Shown here one piece after another: positions 30,943 to 39,607 of a stretch of 64,000 nucleotides of DNA (position 1 is its first letter; every line of letters begins with the position of its first letter). The notes under the pieces were generated by a model, which had not been told where the DNA came from, searched no databases, and worked only from the letters and a program-made list of their open reading frames with translations. The DNA is from Marinobacter pelagius (GTDB lineage: Bacteria; Pseudomonadota; Gammaproteobacteria; Pseudomonadales; Oleiphilaceae), in the NCBI RefSeq assembly GCF_900114925.1, contig NZ_FOUR01000003.1, positions 62,001 through 126,000 on the forward strand, in the 5' to 3' direction. The translations under genes were made by a program, and so were the position numbers.

Positions 30943-32742
30943 TCAGATGGCGAAAGCTTCTTCGGGCATGTCCAGCAGCGTATCCGCGCCGGCCAGCATG
31001 GTTTCAGCGTGCGCCTTGGTCCGCGGCAGCATGCGCTTGAAGTAGAAGCGTGCGGTCTGGACCTTGGCGTTGTAGAACATTTCCTCGCTGGTACCCTCGA
31101 CCATCTTGTCCAGGGCCACCTTGGCCATACGGGCCCACAGGTAGGCGAAGACGGCGTAACCGGAGTACATCAGGTAGTCCACGGAGGCCGCACCCACTTC
31201 CTCGCGGTTCTTCATGGCGGCCATGCCAACCTTGGTGGTCAGCTCGCCCCACTCCTTGTTGATCGCTGCCAGCGGCTCGATGAATTCCTTCAGCTGCTCG
31301 TTGTCCGCGTTCTCCTTGCAGAACACGTGTACCAGCTTGGTGAAGCCCTTGAGAGATTCGCCCTGGGTCATCAGGACCTTACGGCCCAGCAGATCCAGTG
31401 CCTGGATACCGGTGGTACCCTCGTAGATCATGCCGATGCGGGAGTCACGCACGTTCTGCTCCATGCCCCACTCGGAGATGAAACCGTGGCCACCGAATAC
31501 CTGCATACCCAGGTTGGCGGACTCGTAACCGATCTCGGTCAGGAACGCCTTGGCGATCGGAGTCAGGAAGCCCAGCAGTGCGTCCGCCTGCTTGCGCTCT
31601 TCCTCGGTCTTGCCGCTGTGAACCACGTCCACCTGCTGGCCGGCCAGGTAAATCAGGGCGCGCGCACCCTCGGCCACGACCTTCTGGGTCAGCAGCATGC
31701 GGCGCACGTCCGGGTGTACGATGATCGGATCAGCGATACCTTCCGGGTTCTTCGGGCCACTCAGTGAGCGCATGGCCAGACGTTCCTTGGCATACGCCAG
31801 CGAACCCTGGAAGCCCAGCTCGGCCGCGCCCAGGCCCTGGATGGCGGTACCGATACGGGCAGTGTTCATGAAGGTGAACATGCAGTTCAGGCCCTTGTTC
31901 TCCGGCCCGATCAGCCAGCCCTTGGCGCCGTCAAAGTTCATGACGCAGGTGGCATTACCGTGGATACCCATCTTGTGCTCGAGGGAGCCACAGGAAACCG
32001 CGTTACGCTCACCGGCGGAGCCGTCTTCGTTCGGTAGCTGCTTGGGCACGATGAACAGGGAGATACCCTTGGTACCTTCCGGAGCACCCGGCAGGCGGGC
32101 CAGAACGATGTGGACGATGTTCTCGGCCATGTCGTGCTCGCCGGCGGAGATGAAGATCTTGGTACCGGTGATGCTGTAGGTGCCGTCGGCGTTGGGCTCG
32201 GCCTTACTACGCAGGGTACCCAGGTCGGAACCACAGTGCGGCTCGGTCAGGCACATGGTGCCGGTCCACTCGCCGCTGATCAGTTTGGTCAGGTAGGTCT
32301 GCTTCTGCTCTTCGGTGCCGTGGGCTTCGATGGTGTTGGTCGCGCCGTGGCTCAGGCCCGGGTACATGCCCCAGGACCAGTTGGAGGTACCGACCATTTC
32401 GCTCATGACCAGGCCAAGTGAATGCGGCAGGCCCTGGCCACCGTAGTTGGGATCGGCAGTCATGGACGGCCAGCCACCCTCGACGTACTGCTGGTATGCT
32501 TCCTTGAAGCCGGTCGGTGTCTTCACACCGTCTTCGCTCCAGGTGCAGCCTTCCCGGTCACCCACCTGGTTCAGCGGAGACAGTACCTGCTCACAGAACT
32601 TTGCACCTTCCTGGATAATGGCGTCCACCATATCGGGAGTGGCGTCTTCGGCACCTTCCAGACTGGCGTAATGCTGCTCGCTGTCCAGCAGCTCGTTCAT
32701 AACAAATTTGATGTCACGCAGGGGCGCTTTGTATTCAGGCAT
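30943..32742 (-). CDS. Acyl-CoA dehydrogenase, long form, paralogue
   Basis: The 599-aa product is a paralogue of the 28947-30737 protein: MPEYKAPLRDIKFVMNELL against MAEYQAPLRDIRFLLNEVF. It shares LTEPHCGSDLG, TGTKIFISAGEHDMAEN, the catalytic Glu in MIYEGTTGIQALDL (about residue 435) and the C-terminal extension. ATG 32742 has GAGGTGG upstream; GTG 32751 is a less likely start. The upstream 303-bp spacer carries two PsrA-like boxes about 100-125 nt before the start, suggesting induction by long-chain acyl signals. It acts in fatty-acid or hydrocarbon-derived acyl-CoA oxidation; chain-length preference is unknown. Confidence 0.92.
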   Translation of the reverse strand: MPEYKAPLRDIKFVMNELLDSEQHYASLEGAEDATPDMVDAIIQEGAKFCEQVLSPLNQVGDREGCTWSEDGVKTPTGFKEAYQQYVEGGWPSMTADPNYGGQGLPHSLGLVMSEMVGTSNWSWGMYPGLSHGATNTIEAHGTEEQKQTYLTKLISGEWTGTMCLTEPHCGSDLGTLRSKAEPNADGTYSITGTKIFISAGEHDMAENIVHIVLARLPGAPEGTKGISLFIVPKQLPNEDGSAGERNAVSCGSLEHKMGIHGNATCVMNFDGAKGWLIGPENKGLNCMFTFMNTARIGTAIQGLGAAELGFQGSLAYAKERLAMRSLSGPKNPEGIADPIIVHPDVRRMLLTQKVVAEGARALIYLAGQQVDVVHSGKTEEERKQADALLGFLTPIAKAFLTEIGYESANLGMQVFGGHGFISEWGMEQNVRDSRIGMIYEGTTGIQALDLLGRKVLMTQGESLKGFTKLVHVFCKENADNEQLKEFIEPLAAINKEWGELTTKVGMAAMKNREEVGAASVDYLMYSGYAVFAYLWARMAKVALDKMVEGTSEEMFYNAKVQTARFYFKRMLPRTKAHAETMLAGADTLLDMPEEAFAI

Positions 32743-32841
32743 GGAATCCACCTCGGTTCTCGGTCTCAGCTGAAACAGGGTTAACAGCCTTTGGCCTTGG
32801 TTTGCTCAGACACCACAACGGCACGCGCTGCGGCCTTAATT

Positions 32842-32868
32842 AAACACTTGTTTGAAACATACGTTTAC
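32842..32868 (-). promoter_or_regulatory. Two adjacent PsrA-like operator half-palindromes
   Basis: AAAC-ACTT-GTTTG (32842-32854) and GAAAC-ATAC-GTTTAC (32854-32868) both fit the Pseudomonas PsrA pattern G/C-AAAC-N2-4-GTTT-G/C. They lie upstream of an acyl-CoA dehydrogenase, a known class of PsrA target. The rest of the 32743-33045 spacer shows no gene. Confidence 0.45.
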
Positions 32869-33045
32869 TGGCACAGAATTGTCAATAGCCGGATGGAAAA
32901 TTTGTGTGGGGTGGCCCGCCATCGGGACACAGCAAAATCCCCCTGCCCGGTGGGCGTGGAGAGGGTGTCGGAGAGTGTTTCAGGGCTGATGCGAGGTCGA
33001 AGTGGCCGGCCGCTTTGGTAGCAGCCGGCAGACCGTCAGGTCAGT

Positions 33046-33738
33046 TCAGGCTTCGAACAGTGGGCCGATATTGAGGTAGCGCGCCAGGGCGCCAGGCTCG
33101 GGCTGTTCGAGCCAAGGCAGAACGCCCAGGCAGGGGGTGCCGAGATGGGTGGTCAGGTAGTTGAGAGTTTCCTGTTCGCAGTCCATGGCTTCGCTTTCGA
33201 CCCGGTTGGCGACCCAGCCGGCAATGGTCAGGCCGTCGGCGCGGATGGCTTCGGCGCTCAGTAGGGCATGGTTGATGCAGCCGAGTTTGAGGGCGACGAC
33301 GAGGATGACCGGCATGTCCAGTTCACGGGGCATGGCGGAGTAGGTTTCCCGGTCGTTCAGGGGCACGCGCCAGCCACCGGCGCCTTCGACGAGCAGCAGA
33401 TCCGCGGGCTGGATCTGGAGGCCACGGCAGAAGCCGATCAGTCTTTGGGCGGTGACGTTTTTGCCGGCTTGTTGGGCAGCGACGTGGGGGGCGATGGCCG
33501 GTTCCAGGGCGATGGGGTTGATCTGGTCGTAGGGGAGTTTTTCGGTGATGGCCTGCTGGAGTATCAGGGCGTCTTCGTTGCGGAGGCCTTCGGGGGTCTG
33601 GTCGCAGCCGGAGGCAATCGGCTTCATGGCCAGGGTGCGCTTGCCCTGGGCTTTGGCGGCCTCGAGTATGGCGGCGGAGACCATGGTTTTACCGACGCCG
33701 GTGTCGGTGCCGGTTACGAAATAACTTTTTTTGGCCAT
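33046..33738 (-). CDS. bioD: Dethiobiotin synthetase BioD
   Basis: BioD closes the ureido ring of dethiobiotin from diaminopelargonate, CO2 and ATP, the penultimate step of biotin synthesis. The 230-aa product has the P-loop GTDTGVGKT (about residues 9-17), Lys in MKPIASG (about residue 39) and the VEGAGGWRVPL motif (about 117-127). It is last in bioB-bioF-bioC-bioD, separated from bioC by a 179-bp gap containing giant hairpin 9. A GCCGGC inverted repeat lies beyond its stop, but without a T-run. Confidence 0.95.
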   Translation of the reverse strand: MAKKSYFVTGTDTGVGKTMVSAAILEAAKAQGKRTLAMKPIASGCDQTPEGLRNEDALILQQAITEKLPYDQINPIALEPAIAPHVAAQQAGKNVTAQRLIGFCRGLQIQPADLLLVEGAGGWRVPLNDRETYSAMPRELDMPVILVVALKLGCINHALLSAEAIRADGLTIAGWVANRVESEAMDCEQETLNYLTTHLGTPCLGVLPWLEQPEPGALARYLNIGPLFEA

Positions 33739-33776
33739 GTTATTTGCTTACCTGCATGTTGGGTGCAGGTCTGCCA

Positions 33777-33870
33777 CGGGGCAATCACTCCGGGACACGC
33801 TACGAGCACATCCATGTGCGCTTGTTTCGGGCCGTCCATGGCCCTCAACAGTCCCGGAGTGATTGCCCCG
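33777..33870. repeat. Giant hairpin element 9, core type B (reverse)
   Basis: Perfect 20-bp inverted repeat (33777-33796 with 33851-33870; CGGGGCAATCACTCC...) plus an outer GGTCTG/CAGACC pair (33768-33773 with 33874-33879). The 54-nt core contains GAGCACATCCATGTGCGC and GGGCCGTCCATGGCCC. It sits between bioC and bioD inside the bio operon. Confidence 0.9.
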
Positions 33871-33917
33871 CGTCAGACCCAGACTTCAGTGGTTAAATCG
33901 CCCCTGAATTCTTAGAA

Positions 33918-34739
33918 TCACGGAGCTCGCCAAAAAACAAATGCGGATTCGTAGGTCGCGAGAATACAACCATCGTCCTCCGATGGATAAGCCCGGGACA
34001 TCAATTTGAAACGCCCTGGAGCGGTAACTGACTTCCTCCGTCCCTCACCCTTGAAACCAGCCCCTAACAGTTTCAATTCCCGATTCAGCGCCATAGGCGA
34101 GTCGTAAGACAAACGGATGGTTTCAGTGACCAAATCCGAACCCGTTAAAACATCACCGGTGATATCGCGCCAGATTTCTGGCTGCTCAAATCGGTTCACA
34201 TGGGGCTGACCGGGATCAGCAACGGACCAGGCCTGCTTCAGCTCCCACAGCGTTCCGTCCAGCAAGGTGGAAATGGCTAACCGCCCTTCTGACCGGAGAA
34301 GCCGGCGGCATTGAGCCAGGACGGTTTGAGGGTGTTGGCACCACTGGATCATCAGATTGCTGAAAATCAGGTCAAAGGTATCCGATGAGAACGGCAGGGA
34401 TTCGGCGTCGGCGGTGAGCCATTGGATGCTTTCCGGGCTTGAGGACTTGGCCTTTTCGATCATTCCGGGCGAGAGGTCCACGCCGACGATGTGCGCTTCC
34501 GGGAAACGAGTCTGAAGCTCCCGGGTAAACCAGCCGGTGCCACAGCCGAGGTCGAGGATGGTACGCGGAGCTACGTTTTTTTGAGCCAATCGCGCCAGCA
34601 TGGCTTCCCCCATCAGGCGCTGCAGGCGGGAGGCCTGATCATAAGTGCCGGAGGCCTTACCAAACTCCCGGGCAATATCGCTCTTGGCCGCCGGAACGGG
34701 CCGGTCCAGTGATTCTGGTGGTGTCCGGATTACGCCCAT
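33918..34739 (-). CDS. bioC: Malonyl-[ACP] O-methyltransferase BioC
   Basis: BioC methylates malonyl-ACP so that fatty-acid synthase can build the pimeloyl chain for biotin. ATG 34739 (MGVIRTPPESLD) follows CGGAG by 7 nt and overlaps the bioF end by 10 nt; ATG 34772 is an alternative. The 273-aa product has the SAM-binding motif ILDLGCGTGWFTREL (about residues 58-72) and the BioC-typical FSNLMIQWC (about 123-131). No bioH, bioG or bioK esterase gene lies nearby, although bioH usually sits between bioF and bioC in pseudomonads. Confidence 0.93.
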   Translation of the reverse strand: MGVIRTPPESLDRPVPAAKSDIAREFGKASGTYDQASRLQRLMGEAMLARLAQKNVAPRTILDLGCGTGWFTRELQTRFPEAHIVGVDLSPGMIEKAKSSSPESIQWLTADAESLPFSSDTFDLIFSNLMIQWCQHPQTVLAQCRRLLRSEGRLAISTLLDGTLWELKQAWSVADPGQPHVNRFEQPEIWRDITGDVLTGSDLVTETIRLSYDSPMALNRELKLLGAGFKGEGRRKSVTAPGRFKLMSRAYPSEDDGCILATYESAFVFWRAP

Positions 34740-35908
34740 GCGGTCTCCGGTGCTTCCATCATTGGCCGGCACTCCTTCAGTGCCGCCAGAAGGCGATCCA
34801 CGTCCGCCATCCGATGCGCTGCGCTCAGAGTCACCCTTAGCCTCGCCTCGCCGGCGGGGACCGTTGGCGGGCGGATGGCGGTTACCAGCAGGCCCCGGTC
34901 TTCCAGCGCCTTGCTCAGCGCCAGGGCGGCGTCGTTGGTGCCAACCATGATCGGCTGGATCGGGGTGTGGGACGCCATCAGTTCATACCCCAGCGCCCTC
35001 GCCCCCGTCCGGAATCGTTCAATCAGGGCTTCCAGGTGCGAACGCAGGTAATCGCCACGTTCAATCACATCGAGACTCGTGCATGTTGCCATGGCAACAG
35101 CCGGCGGCATGGCGGTGGTGTAGATATAGGTCCGGGCTTTCTGGACCAGATAATCCATCAGCAACTCCGAACCGGCCACGAAGGCACCACTGGTGCCGAC
35201 CGCCTTGCCGAGGGTACCGATCAGAACCGGCACGTCCTCTTCGGTAAGTCCCGCATCCAGCACACTGCCGCGTCCCTCCGGACCAAGAACACCGATGCCA
35301 TGGGCATCATCAACGATCAGCAAGGCATCATGCTCCCGGCACACACGGGCCAACTCCCTCAGCGGCGCGACATCCCCGTCCATGCTGAACACACCGTCGG
35401 TCACCACCAGCTTGTGGCCACTGGTCTCCGCCAACATGGTCTCCAGAGCGGCCACGTCACCATGCCCATAACGCCGGATCCGCGCCCGGCTGAGGATGCA
35501 GCCGTCGATGATCGAGGCGTGGTTCAACCGGTCCGAGAAAATCGTATCGCCACGGCCTGCCAGGGCGGAAATAACGCCCATGTTGGCCATATAGCCGGTG
35601 GAGAAAAACAGGGCTGAACTGCGACGGGTGAACTTTGCCAGGCGTTCTTCAAGCTGATAGTGGGCGTCGTGGTGGCCACAGATCAGGTGTGAGGCGCCGC
35701 CACCGAGGCCGGTTTCCGGGAGGGCGTTTTTCAGGGTTTCGATGTTGGCAGGATGGTTAGCCAGCCCCAGGTAGTCGTTGCTGCAGAACGACAACAACGG
35801 TTTGCCATCGGCTGTCAGTTCCGGTTGTTGGGGACCGGATACCAGCCGGCGAGTACGGTACAACCCCGCCTGCTTCCGCTCTTCAATCTCTTTGGCAAAG
35901 TTACGCAT
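34730..35908 (-). CDS. bioF: 8-amino-7-oxononanoate synthase BioF
   Basis: BioF is a PLP enzyme that condenses pimeloyl-ACP with alanine to 8-amino-7-oxononanoate. The 392-aa product (MRNFAKEIEERKQAGLYR) has normal length. PLP features include LIVDDAHGIGVLG (about 196-208) and the Schiff-base Lys in GTLGKAVGTSG (about residue 235). Its stop overlaps the bioC start, so the two are coupled. It is separated from bioB by 184 bp holding giant hairpin 10. A leaderless extension upstream was not considered, since the start aligns with family members. Confidence 0.96.
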   Translation of the reverse strand: MRNFAKEIEERKQAGLYRTRRLVSGPQQPELTADGKPLLSFCSNDYLGLANHPANIETLKNALPETGLGGGASHLICGHHDAHYQLEERLAKFTRRSSALFFSTGYMANMGVISALAGRGDTIFSDRLNHASIIDGCILSRARIRRYGHGDVAALETMLAETSGHKLVVTDGVFSMDGDVAPLRELARVCREHDALLIVDDAHGIGVLGPEGRGSVLDAGLTEEDVPVLIGTLGKAVGTSGAFVAGSELLMDYLVQKARTYIYTTAMPPAVAMATCTSLDVIERGDYLRSHLEALIERFRTGARALGYELMASHTPIQPIMVGTNDAALALSKALEDRGLLVTAIRPPTVPAGEARLRVTLSAAHRMADVDRLLAALKECRPMMEAPETAWA

Positions 35909-35952
35909 CGCTGTCAGACCGTTAACGAGTTGAAGTTAACTGCCAACTTCGG

Positions 35953-36062
35953 GTGAAGGTCGGGACCCTCTTTCCGGGACTGTTGAGGGCCATGGACGGC
36001 CCGAAACAAGCGCACATGGATGTGCTCGTAGCGTGTCCCGGAAAGAGGGTCCCGACCTTCAC
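35953..36062. repeat. Giant hairpin element 10, core type B
   Basis: Perfect 28-bp inverted repeat (35953-35980 with 36035-36062; GTGAAGGTCGGGACC...) around a 54-nt type B core (TGTTGAGGGCCATGGACGG...). It lies between bioB and bioF within the bio operon; transcripts of bioF from the bioB promoter must cross it. Confidence 0.92.
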
Positions 36063-36092
36063 TAGCACCGAAGCCCAAGCTCAACGCCTGAT

Positions 36093-37151
36093 TCAGGCAG
36101 ACTCCCTAGTAGCGTCATAAAACATATGCCGGGTCGACTCATACTCCACCGCCTCGGCAATCGCCTCTTCCTCCTGCTCCTCGGTCGCACACTGTTCCCG
36201 CTGCTCAGGCCGAATCCCAAGCTTACGGAACAACTGCATATCCGCATCCGCCTCCGGATTGGACGTGGTCAGCAGCTTCTCGCCGTAGAAAATCGAGTTC
36301 GCCCCCGCCATGAAACAAAGCGCCTGCATCTGCTCATTCATCTGCTCACGACCGGCCGACAGCCGCACATGAGAAGCCGGCATCATGATCCGCGCCACCG
36401 CGATGATCCGGATGAACTCGAACGGATCCAGATCCTCAACGTCCTCCAGCGGCGTGCCCTTCACCTTCACCAGCATATTCACCGGCACACTCTCCGGATG
36501 CTGGGGCAGGTTAGCGAGCTGAACCAGCAGACCGACCCGGTCATCCTCATCCTCGCCCATACCCATGATGCCGCCGCAACAGACCTTCATGCCTGCCTTG
36601 CGCACGTTATCCAGGGTATCCAGGCGATCCTGATAGGTCCGGGTGGTGATGATGTGGTTGTAGAACTTCTCGGAGGTATCAAGGTTGTGGTTGTAGTAAT
36701 CCAGACCGGCATCCGCCAGCTCCTGCGCCTGCTCTTCCTGCAACATGCCCAGGGTCATGCAGGTTTCCAGGCCCAAGGACTTCACCTCGCGGATCATGTC
36801 CAGCACGTAGGGCATGTCCTTTTTGGTCGGACTACGCCAGGCGGCGCCCATGCAGAAGCGGGAAGCACCTTTCTCCCGGGCAGCCCGGGCCTCGGCGACC
36901 ACCTTCTCGATTTCCAGCAGCTTCTCCTTCTCCAGCCCGGTGTTGTAATGACCGCTCTGGGGGCAGTACTTGCAGTCTTCCGGGCAGGCGCCAGTCTTGA
37001 TAGACAGCAGGGTACTGACCTGAACCTCATTGGGATCGAAATGCTGACGGTGCACACTCTGGGCACGGAACAGCAGGTCATTGAAAGGCATTTCGAAAAG
37101 TGCGCGGGCTTCCTGGAGCGTCCAATCGTGACGCAGTTCATTCGCGGTCAT
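36093..37151 (-). CDS. bioB: Biotin synthase BioB
   Basis: BioB is a radical-SAM enzyme that inserts sulfur into dethiobiotin. ATG 37151 ([10 protein letters not shown]) follows AGGA at good spacing; TTG 37157 lies two codons upstream. The 352-aa product has the radical-SAM motif CPEDCKYC (about residues 56-63), the [2Fe-2S] region with YYNHNLDTS and the conserved Arg in VRLSAGR (about residue 265). The C-terminal [17 protein letters not shown] tail is acidic. It is first in the bio operon, with a BirA-type operator 72-103 nt upstream of the start. Confidence 0.97.
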   Translation of the reverse strand: MTANELRHDWTLQEARALFEMPFNDLLFRAQSVHRQHFDPNEVQVSTLLSIKTGACPEDCKYCPQSGHYNTGLEKEKLLEIEKVVAEARAAREKGASRFCMGAAWRSPTKKDMPYVLDMIREVKSLGLETCMTLGMLQEEQAQELADAGLDYYNHNLDTSEKFYNHIITTRTYQDRLDTLDNVRKAGMKVCCGGIMGMGEDEDDRVGLLVQLANLPQHPESVPVNMLVKVKGTPLEDVEDLDPFEFIRIIAVARIMMPASHVRLSAGREQMNEQMQALCFMAGANSIFYGEKLLTTSNPEADADMQLFRKLGIRPEQREQCATEEQEEEAIAEAVEYESTRHMFYDATRESA

Positions 37152-37192
37152 GTTCAAGTCCTGTTAACCTTTCCCGGTCTCTGGGTTTACGG

Positions 37193-37936
37193 ATGAAACA
37201 GATGATAAAGGGACTGAACCTGCTGTCAACCTTAAAGGACATAAAGGTTAACAGCGCCGCAAGAGCAGGCCGCTGTGTTGCCTGCCTGTCTACTAATGCT
37301 ATCCATGGCCTGTGCGCCCCCTGCCGGGCGGATCTGCCGGTTAACCGATGGAGCTGCTTCACCTGCGGGCTACCTTTGCCCTGGGCCGCAGACAACCTGC
37401 GCTGCGGCGAATGCAGCAAGGAACCACCGCCGTTCGAGCGGGCCCGGATTCCCTGGCGCTACCAGTTTCCCGTGGATGGCATGATTGGCCGCTACAAGTA
37501 CCACGGCCAACGGAAATTCGCCCGGCCCCTGGTGGCCGACTTCGGCCAGTTCCTGGCGCACCAGCTGGCCGAGGACGCGGCCAGCCTACCCGACCTGCTG
37601 GTGCCGGCACCCATGCACCCGAAACGCCGTCGGAAACGGGGGTTCAATCAGGCCACAGACATTGCCGAGCAGGTGGGACGGCAACTCGGGATTCCCGTTG
37701 ATGCCGGCCTGGTCCGGCGGGTAAAACAGGTGCAGTCCCAGCGCGAACTGAACAGAACCCAGCGGCTGGCTAACCTGAAGAATGTTTTCGAGGTGCGGGG
37801 CAAGCCACCAGGGCGGGTTGCGATCGTGGATGACGTTGTAACCACCGGCGCCACCGCCCGGGCCCTGGCCCTGAAACTCAAAGCAGCGGGCGCGCAGGAC
37901 GTGGAAATCTGGGCACTGGCCAGGACGCCCGGCTGA
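37193..37936 (+). CDS. comF: ComF-family phosphoribosyltransferase-like protein
   Basis: ComF proteins (E. coli GntX) are linked to DNA uptake and carry a PRTase-fold domain. From ATG 37193 (MKQMIKGLNLLS) the product is 247 aa; ATG 37202 is also possible, and the true start is uncertain. The N-terminal zinc-binding part has CVAC, CAPC, CFTC and CGEC pairs (about residues 28-80). The PRPP-binding loop is VAIVDDVVTTGATARAL (about 213-229). RRRKRGFNQA is also typical. It is divergent from bioB, and the biotin operator lies within its first 25 codons if the 37193 start is right. Confidence 0.88.
   Translation: MKQMIKGLNLLSTLKDIKVNSAARAGRCVACLSTNAIHGLCAPCRADLPVNRWSCFTCGLPLPWAADNLRCGECSKEPPPFERARIPWRYQFPVDGMIGRYKYHGQRKFARPLVADFGQFLAHQLAEDAASLPDLLVPAPMHPKRRRKRGFNQATDIAEQVGRQLGIPVDAGLVRRVKQVQSQRELNRTQRLANLKNVFEVRGKPPGRVAIVDDVVTTGATARALALKLKAAGAQDVEIWALARTPG
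37223..37254. promoter_or_regulatory. BirA-type biotin operator
   Basis: CTGTCAACC (37223-37231), 14 nt, then GGTTAACAG (37246-37254) matches the proteobacterial BirA consensus TTGTAAACC-N14/15-GGTTTACAA in spacing and most bases. A further half-site, CTGTTAACC, lies at 37161-37169. The site is upstream of bioB, the expected target. Confidence 0.75.
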
Positions 37937-37953
37937 GCAATGACCGCGGAGGT

Positions 37954-39069
37954 CTACCGGGCCAGCTTGTCCCGGACCAGCCCTGCGATGGCAAGGCAGG
38001 AAGTCAGCCCGGGCGACTCGATTCCGAACAGATTGACCAGCCCGGGAACGCCGTGCTCCCCGGGGCCATCGATACGGAAATCGAAGAAACCGTCTTCCGG
38101 CCCCTTTAGCTTGGGGCGGATCCCGGCATAGGCAGGTTGCAGGCGCGATGCATCCAGTCCTGGCCACCACTGCCGGATACCTTCGGCAAAACGGTGGGCA
38201 CGCTGCGGGTCCACGGTGTAATCCTCGGCTTCGATCCACTCCACATCCGGGCCGAAACGGGCCTGGCCGGCCAGGTCCAGGGTTAAGTGAACACCCAGCC
38301 CTCCGGCTTCTGGCACCGGGTAGATCAGGCTGTTGAACGGGTGCCGGCCGCTGTAGGAAAAATACACGCCCCGGGCGAACCACTGCTCCGGTCGCTGGCT
38401 GTCCGGTAGCCCTTGCCAGTTTGCCGCCAGGGCTGGCGCTCCCAGCCCCGCCGCATTGATGACCTCATCGGCAACCAGTGTGCAGGCCGAATCCCCACCC
38501 ACGGTCAGGCGGTGGCGACCACGCTCAGACACAGCAGAAAGCACCGGGGACTTCAACACCAGCTGCCCGCCATGATCTTCCAGCTCACCTAGCAGCGACA
38601 GCATCAGGCCGTGGGAATCAATAATGCCGGTTTCCGGGGACCACAGTGCCGCCTCCACCCGGATATCCGGTACCCGTGCCCGAACGTCCGCGCCTTCTAC
38701 CAGCTCAAGAGGCACCCCGTTAAGTGCCGCGGCGGCCTGTATCCCCGACAGCTTCGCCTGCTGGTCGGCACTGGTTGCCACAATCCATTTGCCGCATTTC
38801 CGGTGCCCCACATTGCGGCTGATGCAATAGTCATAGAGCTGCCGACGGCCAGCCACGCACAGACGGGCCTTGAGGGTGCCCTCGGGATAATAGATACCCG
38901 CATGGATGACTTCGCTGTTGCGGGAAGAAATACCCTCCCCGAACCGACTAGCGGATTCCAGGACAATGACATCCCGGCCAGCCATCGCCAGCTGCCGGGC
39001 CACGGCCAGACCAACCACGCCAGCACCGATCACCACCGTCTGTGTTTCCAGAGTCTCCAATCCCGTCAC
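37954..39069 (-). CDS. FAD-dependent oxidoreductase, LhgO/L-2-hydroxyglutarate dehydrogenase-like
   Basis: The 371-aa product has an N-terminal Rossmann FAD motif VVIGAGVVGLAVARQL and a DAO-type fold. Segments SSRNSEVIHAGIYYPEGTLKARLCVAGR (about residues 47-74), INAAGLGAP and PAYAGIRPKL are typical of the L2HGDH/LhgO family, which oxidises L-2-hydroxyglutarate. GTG 39069 was chosen because GGGGAG lies 9 nt upstream; TTG 39075 is too near that site. The gene is monocistronic and convergent with comF (17-nt gap). Substrate is inferred only from family resemblance. Confidence 0.82.
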   Translation of the reverse strand: MTGLETLETQTVVIGAGVVGLAVARQLAMAGRDVIVLESASRFGEGISSRNSEVIHAGIYYPEGTLKARLCVAGRRQLYDYCISRNVGHRKCGKWIVATSADQQAKLSGIQAAAALNGVPLELVEGADVRARVPDIRVEAALWSPETGIIDSHGLMLSLLGELEDHGGQLVLKSPVLSAVSERGRHRLTVGGDSACTLVADEVINAAGLGAPALAANWQGLPDSQRPEQWFARGVYFSYSGRHPFNSLIYPVPEAGGLGVHLTLDLAGQARFGPDVEWIEAEDYTVDPQRAHRFAEGIRQWWPGLDASRLQPAYAGIRPKLKGPEDGFFDFRIDGPGEHGVPGLVNLFGIESPGLTSCLAIAGLVRDKLAR

Positions 39070-39174
39070 CCGCAATGTCTCCCCTCGAAATAACTCCTAA
39101 TACCCGGTAAACATTACCTGAACCACCATAAACGTTATACTTGCAGCCAGGAAGAATTTAACGGAGCCCCATGG

Positions 39175-39597
39175 ATGTCGGACCGCAAACAGTTTATTGC
39201 CGTTATGGTTGTCGCTGCACTGTTCGTGGGCTGGCTGGGATGGCGCAGTTTCGAGGTCATCAGCCTTAACGAACTGCTGAAATCCGATGAAACGGTCGCA
39301 AGTTATCCCTACCAGCACCGGGTGCTCCGGGTGGAGGGAGACACCGCCATCATGGGCTCACTCCGCTCCCACTCCGTGTCCACGGAAGAGGCCCTCAGGG
39401 CGATCTTTCCGAGCATGCGGAACCTTCCGGACAACCACCGGGACTGGCAACGGGCGGAACGGCAACTGGCCCAGGTGCAGGCCCGGGCCGGTGAAATCGT
39501 CCTCGGCGATCCGGGCATCGACCATGTCCGCTGGGAGCTGGACGAAAACTGGTATCATCTGCTGCACATGAAATCGAAAACCGACAAAGGCCTTTGA
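39175..39597 (+). CDS. Small membrane-anchored protein, function unknown
   Basis: The 140-aa product begins with one membrane span (FIAVMVVAALFVGWLGW, about residues 7-23, N-in) followed by a roughly 115-aa soluble part rich in charged residues, ending DHVRWELDENWYHLLHMKSKTDKGL. GGAG at 39163-39166 supports ATG 39175. It lies 10 nt upstream of srkA and is probably cotranscribed with it. No known domain was recognised. The topology suggests a periplasmic domain. Confidence 0.7.
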   Translation: MSDRKQFIAVMVVAALFVGWLGWRSFEVISLNELLKSDETVASYPYQHRVLRVEGDTAIMGSLRSHSVSTEEALRAIFPSMRNLPDNHRDWQRAERQLAQVQARAGEIVLGDPGIDHVRWELDENWYHLLHMKSKTDKGL

Positions 39598-39607
39598 CCA
39601 CACTCCT

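Noticed and set aside
28947-32742. Naming the two dehydrogenases DmdC (DMSP catabolism)
   Set aside because: Length and family fit, but no dmd genes are nearby and substrate cannot be read from the sequence.
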